Positions 61,356 through 64,000 of a stretch of DNA of 64,000 nt are shown here, one piece after another (within the stretch, counting starts at the first letter, position 1; each line of letters starts with the position of its first letter). The DNA lies in assembly GCF_014650175.1 (NCBI RefSeq), contig NZ_BMUL01000008.1, positions 248,001-312,000 of the forward strand. Direction: 5' to 3'. A model generated the notes under the pieces. It saw only the letters and a list, made by a program, of their open reading frames with translations, ran no database searches and was not told the origin of the DNA. Position numbers and translations under genes: made by a program. The stretch comes from Streptomyces termitum (lineage in GTDB: Bacteria; Actinomycetota; Actinomycetes; Streptomycetales; Streptomycetaceae).

Positions 61356-62345
61356 TCAGCCGGTGAACGCGAGCAGCAGGTTGGCCGTGATCATCAGGAC
61401 GACGCCGAGCCGGTGCACGGCGAAGCCGGTGCGACGGGCCCGCATGATGTCGCCGGTCCAAAAGCCGAGCAGGTACTGCCGCAGCCGCAGCAGCGAGGCG
61501 GGCAGCATGAGCGGCACGAACCACCAGGGGGCGATTCCCGTCGCACCGGCGGCGGCGATGGTCAGGAACTCGGCCAGGGAGAGCGCGCCGATGAAGCGGG
61601 CGTTGCCGCGCTCGGAGGTCAGGGCGGCGACGGTGGGGCGGCCCACCGCCCGGTCGCCGTCCACGTCGTTGGTGTTGGAGTAGACGCCGAACATGAGCGG
61701 GCCGAAGCCGAAGAGGACGGCCTGGACCAGCAGGAAGCCGGTGGCCTGCCCGGTGGCCATGCCGTACGGCAGGATGACGAGGGCGAAGCCGAGGGCGACC
61801 AGGTACAGCTCCTGGAAGCCGTGGTAGCTGAGCTTGACGCCGTACGAGTACTGGAGGGTCACCACCCACAGGACGGCGAGCCCGATCACGGTCCAGGCCG
61901 GGCGGTGCGGGGCGAGGGCGGCGGTCGCGGCGAGCAGCAGGGCGGCGAGGACGGCGCAGCCCCAGGCGAAGCGGAGCGCCTCGGGCACCGTCAGGGTGCC
62001 CGCGACCAGCGGCTTGCGCTGGACGTTGCGCAGCGGGTGGTCGGGGCCGTAGTTGGTGATGTCGCTGCCGTCGCGGAAGCCGGTGACGTCGTCGAAGGCG
62101 GTCATCGCCATGAGCAGCAGGACCTGGGCGGCGAGGAAGACGCCGAAGAGGGCGGCGGCGCGTCCGGCGGAGGTCCCGGCGGCGGGCAGGACGGCGGCGA
62201 GGGCGATGAAGGTGCCCAGGTAGTAGTCGTAGACGTCCAGTTTGCCGAGGCGCGCGTAGACCCTGAGCCGGTCCCCGGCCGTGAGGGCCGGTGGCGTGGG
62301 CGGGGCGGCGGGGGCGGTGGTCGTCGTGAGGGTGGAGTCGGTCAT
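61356..62345 (-). CDS. UbiA-family membrane prenyltransferase
   Basis: 329 residues with about nine hydrophobic helices after a Thr/Ala/Pro-rich start. The two Asp-rich motifs of the UbiA superfamily are present: AFDDVTGFRDGSD (about residue 83) and YSNTNDVDGDRAVGR (about residue 200), which bind Mg-diphosphate. Family members transfer isoprenyl groups to aromatic or other acceptors (MenA, UbiA and others). It overlaps the methyltransferase stop as ATGA and is last in its operon. No isoprenoid chain synthase is visible in the window, so donor and acceptor are unknown. Confidence 0.88.
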   Translation of the reverse strand: MTDSTLTTTTAPAAPPTPPALTAGDRLRVYARLGKLDVYDYYLGTFIALAAVLPAAGTSAGRAAALFGVFLAAQVLLLMAMTAFDDVTGFRDGSDITNYGPDHPLRNVQRKPLVAGTLTVPEALRFAWGCAVLAALLLAATAALAPHRPAWTVIGLAVLWVVTLQYSYGVKLSYHGFQELYLVALGFALVILPYGMATGQATGFLLVQAVLFGFGPLMFGVYSNTNDVDGDRAVGRPTVAALTSERGNARFIGALSLAEFLTIAAAGATGIAPWWFVPLMLPASLLRLRQYLLGFWTGDIMRARRTGFAVHRLGVVLMITANLLLAFTG

Positions 62346-63181
62346 GTCGCCTCGGTGCTCGGGGTGGTGAGGGGGGTGGCGGCGGGGCGGCGGCCCTGCG
62401 CGGAGTAGAGGACGCCCGTCGCGGCGGCGAAGCCGGGGTCGCGCATCAGCGTGCCGAGCCGGTCGACCTCGGCGGCGGTGAAGCCGTGCCCGGGCAGCCG
62501 GGGCGCGAGGTGGGCGAGGTGGTGCAGCTGGAGGCCGAGGGCGGGCGTGCCGGGGGCGCGCAGCAGGACGTGCGGCCGGACGCTGAGGCCGGTCAGTCCG
62601 GCCGCGCGCAGGGCGGCGGGGACCTTGCGGCCCCAGGTGGGGTCGCCTCCGGCGGCGCGCATCAGGGCCGTCTTGGCGGTGGTGAAGCGCTCGTAGAGCC
62701 GCGCGTCCTCGGGGGTGGGGGCGAGGAGGCAGGGTTCGTGCCCGGCGTCGAACTCGTCGATCTGGAGGAGTCCGCCGGGCACCAGGGCGCGGACCAGTTT
62801 GCGCAGCACGGCGTCGCGTTCGGGGAGGTGCTGGAGGACGAGGCGGGCCACGACGAGGTCGTAGGCGCCCTCGGGCAGCGGGTCGGTGACGGCGTCGTGG
62901 GTGAGGACGGTCAGTCCGGGGGCGGGCGGGATGCGGCCGGGCTTGACGTCGGTGGCGGTGACGGAGCCGGTGGGGCCGGTGAGCCGGAGCAGGGCGTGCG
63001 CGACGCTGCCCGCGCCGGCGCCGATCTCCAGGCAGTGCGCGCCGGGGGGCACTCCGGCCGCCCGGAGGTGGCCGAGGGTCAGCGGGTCGAGCGCGCCTTC
63101 GAGGGAGGCGTGGTGACGGGCGCTGTGCGGGCTGTCGTTGTCGAAGACGTAGCCCCGGGGGGCGGGCGGGCTCGTGGTCAT
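62342..63181 (-). CDS. Class I SAM-dependent methyltransferase
   Basis: 279 residues from ATG 63181, overlapping both neighbours as ATGA. SAM-binding motif I reads CLEIGAGAGSVAHAL (about residue 50), then VTATDVKPG (acidic loop) and YDLVVARLVLQHLPE, the UbiE-like small-molecule type. The C-terminal part carries a helical substrate lid. Grouped with a UbiA-type prenyltransferase and an acyl/aryl-adenylating ligase, it may methylate a prenylated aromatic or lipid product. No more specific assignment is possible. Confidence 0.87.
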   Translation of the reverse strand: MTTSPPAPRGYVFDNDSPHSARHHASLEGALDPLTLGHLRAAGVPPGAHCLEIGAGAGSVAHALLRLTGPTGSVTATDVKPGRIPPAPGLTVLTHDAVTDPLPEGAYDLVVARLVLQHLPERDAVLRKLVRALVPGGLLQIDEFDAGHEPCLLAPTPEDARLYERFTTAKTALMRAAGGDPTWGRKVPAALRAAGLTGLSVRPHVLLRAPGTPALGLQLHHLAHLAPRLPGHGFTAAEVDRLGTLMRDPGFAAATGVLYSAQGRRPAATPLTTPSTEAT

Positions 63182-64000
63182 GTCCAGCGGCCGGTGCCGC
63201 AGGTGTCGGTGCTGCCGGTGAGCCGTTCGAGGAGGACGGCGCGGCGGACCTTGCCGGTGCCGGTGCGCGGGACGTCGTCCCAGCCGACGACGGCGGGCGC
63301 GTCGAGTGCGGGGAGTCCTTCGGCGGCCTGCTTCCAGCGGGCCGGGGCGAGGGTGCCGTCCTCGGTGACGACGACGGGCAGCGGGGCGGCGTCGGGGCGG
63401 GCGAGGACGACGCATTCCAGGGCCTCGGGGAGGCGGTCCTCCAGGATGTCCTCGGTACGCAGGCAGCTGAAGCCGGGGAGGTGGTCGACCTCCCGGTCGA
63501 GGAGGCGGACGGAGCCGTCGCGGGCGAGGACGCCGATGTCGCCGGTGTTCCACCAGTCGCCGTGCCGCTTGGCCTCCCAGCGCTCGCGCTCGCCCGGGTA
63601 GTCGGGGGCGAGGGCCCGGGTGCGGCAGAGGATCAGGCCGGGGGTGCCGGCGGGCACCGGGCGGAAGGTGGCGGGGTCGACGGCCCGCAGCCGGGTCTTC
63701 AGGGGGACGGGCCGGCCGAGGTCGCGGACGGTGGTGGGGGTGCCGTCGGCGGCGCGGGCGACGGAGCGGCGGGTGTGGAAGGCGAAGGTCAGCGGTCCGG
63801 TCTCGCTCTGGCCCCAGCCCTGCATCCACAGCGGGCGGCGGTGGGCGGTGGCCTGGAGGTAGGAGCGGATGACGGGCGGGTGGACGGCGTCGTAGGTGCT
63901 GATGTAGGTCCGTACGTCCCGGAAGGGGTTGTCGAGGCCGCGGGTGAGCGGCCGGAGGCGCGCGTAGCGGGCGGGCAGGGCCTCGACGACGGTGGGCGGG
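63178..64000 (-). CDS. AMP-forming ligase/acyl-CoA synthetase (5' truncated)
   Basis: The frame is open to the right window edge, so the N-terminal portion is missing; about 273 residues are visible. A-domain motifs are recognisable: MQGWGQSETG (motif A5-like Y-G-x-T-E), DWWNTGDIG (A7, the ribose-binding Asp) and the C-terminal GTGKVRRAVLLERL with the A10 catalytic Lys. The A8 hinge reads LDREVDHLPGF, less canonical than usual. It activates a carboxylic acid as acyl-adenylate; substrate unknown. It is coupled by ATGA to the methyltransferase and presumably starts the operon outside this window. Confidence 0.82.
   Translation of the reverse strand, partial: PPTVVEALPARYARLRPLTRGLDNPFRDVRTYISTYDAVHPPVIRSYLQATAHRRPLWMQGWGQSETGPLTFAFHTRRSVARAADGTPTTVRDLGRPVPLKTRLRAVDPATFRPVPAGTPGLILCRTRALAPDYPGERERWEAKRHGDWWNTGDIGVLARDGSVRLLDREVDHLPGFSCLRTEDILEDRLPEALECVVLARPDAAPLPVVVTEDGTLAPARWKQAAEGLPALDAPAVVGWDDVPRTGTGKVRRAVLLERLTGSTDTCGTGRWT

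Overview
The window is very GC-rich, high-coding-density DNA with GTG/ATG starts, many 4-base stop/start overlaps (ATGA, GTGA) and NRPS, SARP and MbtH families. This points to an actinomycete, most likely Streptomyces. No rRNA, tRNA, CRISPR array or transposase was seen.

Region 1 (1-15878, + strand) is the right part of a cell-surface polysaccharide locus: fourteen genes in one direction, mostly overlapping, so probably one operon. It has a heparinase II/III-like lyase (truncated by the window edge), a beta-helix lipoprotein, a Wzy-like polymerase/ligase, two glycosyltransferases, a Wzx-like flippase, a pyruvyl transferase and a sugar-modification cassette (C-methyltransferase, sugar-1-phosphate nucleotidyltransferase, PIG-L deacetylase, NAD-dependent epimerase, DUF4910 protein, cupin 3,5-epimerase, GSA-type aminotransferase).

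Region 2 (15903-24453) holds apparently unrelated genes: PAP2 phosphatase, pirin, AlkD-like protein, MFS exporter, a nucleotidyltransferase-like protein, a large AfsR-type SARP/NB-ARC/TPR regulator and a small secreted protein. The regulator and small-protein promoters carry short direct repeats spaced 11 or 22 bp. A GGATCCC/GGATCTT heptamer array lies next to them.

Region 3 (24785-61128, - strand) is a nonribosomal peptide cluster. Read 5'->3' on the minus strand it contains: an XRE-NB-ARC regulator; an operon for a B12-dependent glutamate (methylaspartate) mutase (sigma and epsilon subunits), an AsnRS/AspRS-core amide-synthetase-like protein and an FMN glutamate-synthase-like protein; NRPS1 (A-T-C-A-T); NRPS2 (C-A-T-C); a free A-T didomain; a type II thioesterase; a P450; then MbtH, a SyrP/TauD-type hydroxylase, a 4465-residue NRPS (four C-A-T modules plus TE), an MFS exporter and a dimethylargininase-like enzyme. 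There are eight A, eight T and seven C domains and one terminal TE. This balances for an octapeptide if the C domain ending NRPS2 works with the free A-T didomain as a split module. The cluster appears able to make 3-methylaspartate (perhaps 3-methylasparagine) and beta-hydroxylated residues. Three of its transcription-unit promoters share GGCAG half-sites at about 11 bp period, and strong hairpins separate the units. I do not recognise it as a specific known product cluster.

Region 4 (61356-64000, - strand) is the end of another operon: a UbiA-type prenyltransferase, a SAM methyltransferase and an AMP-forming ligase truncated by the window edge. Whether it belongs to the NRPS pathway cannot be told from the sequence.
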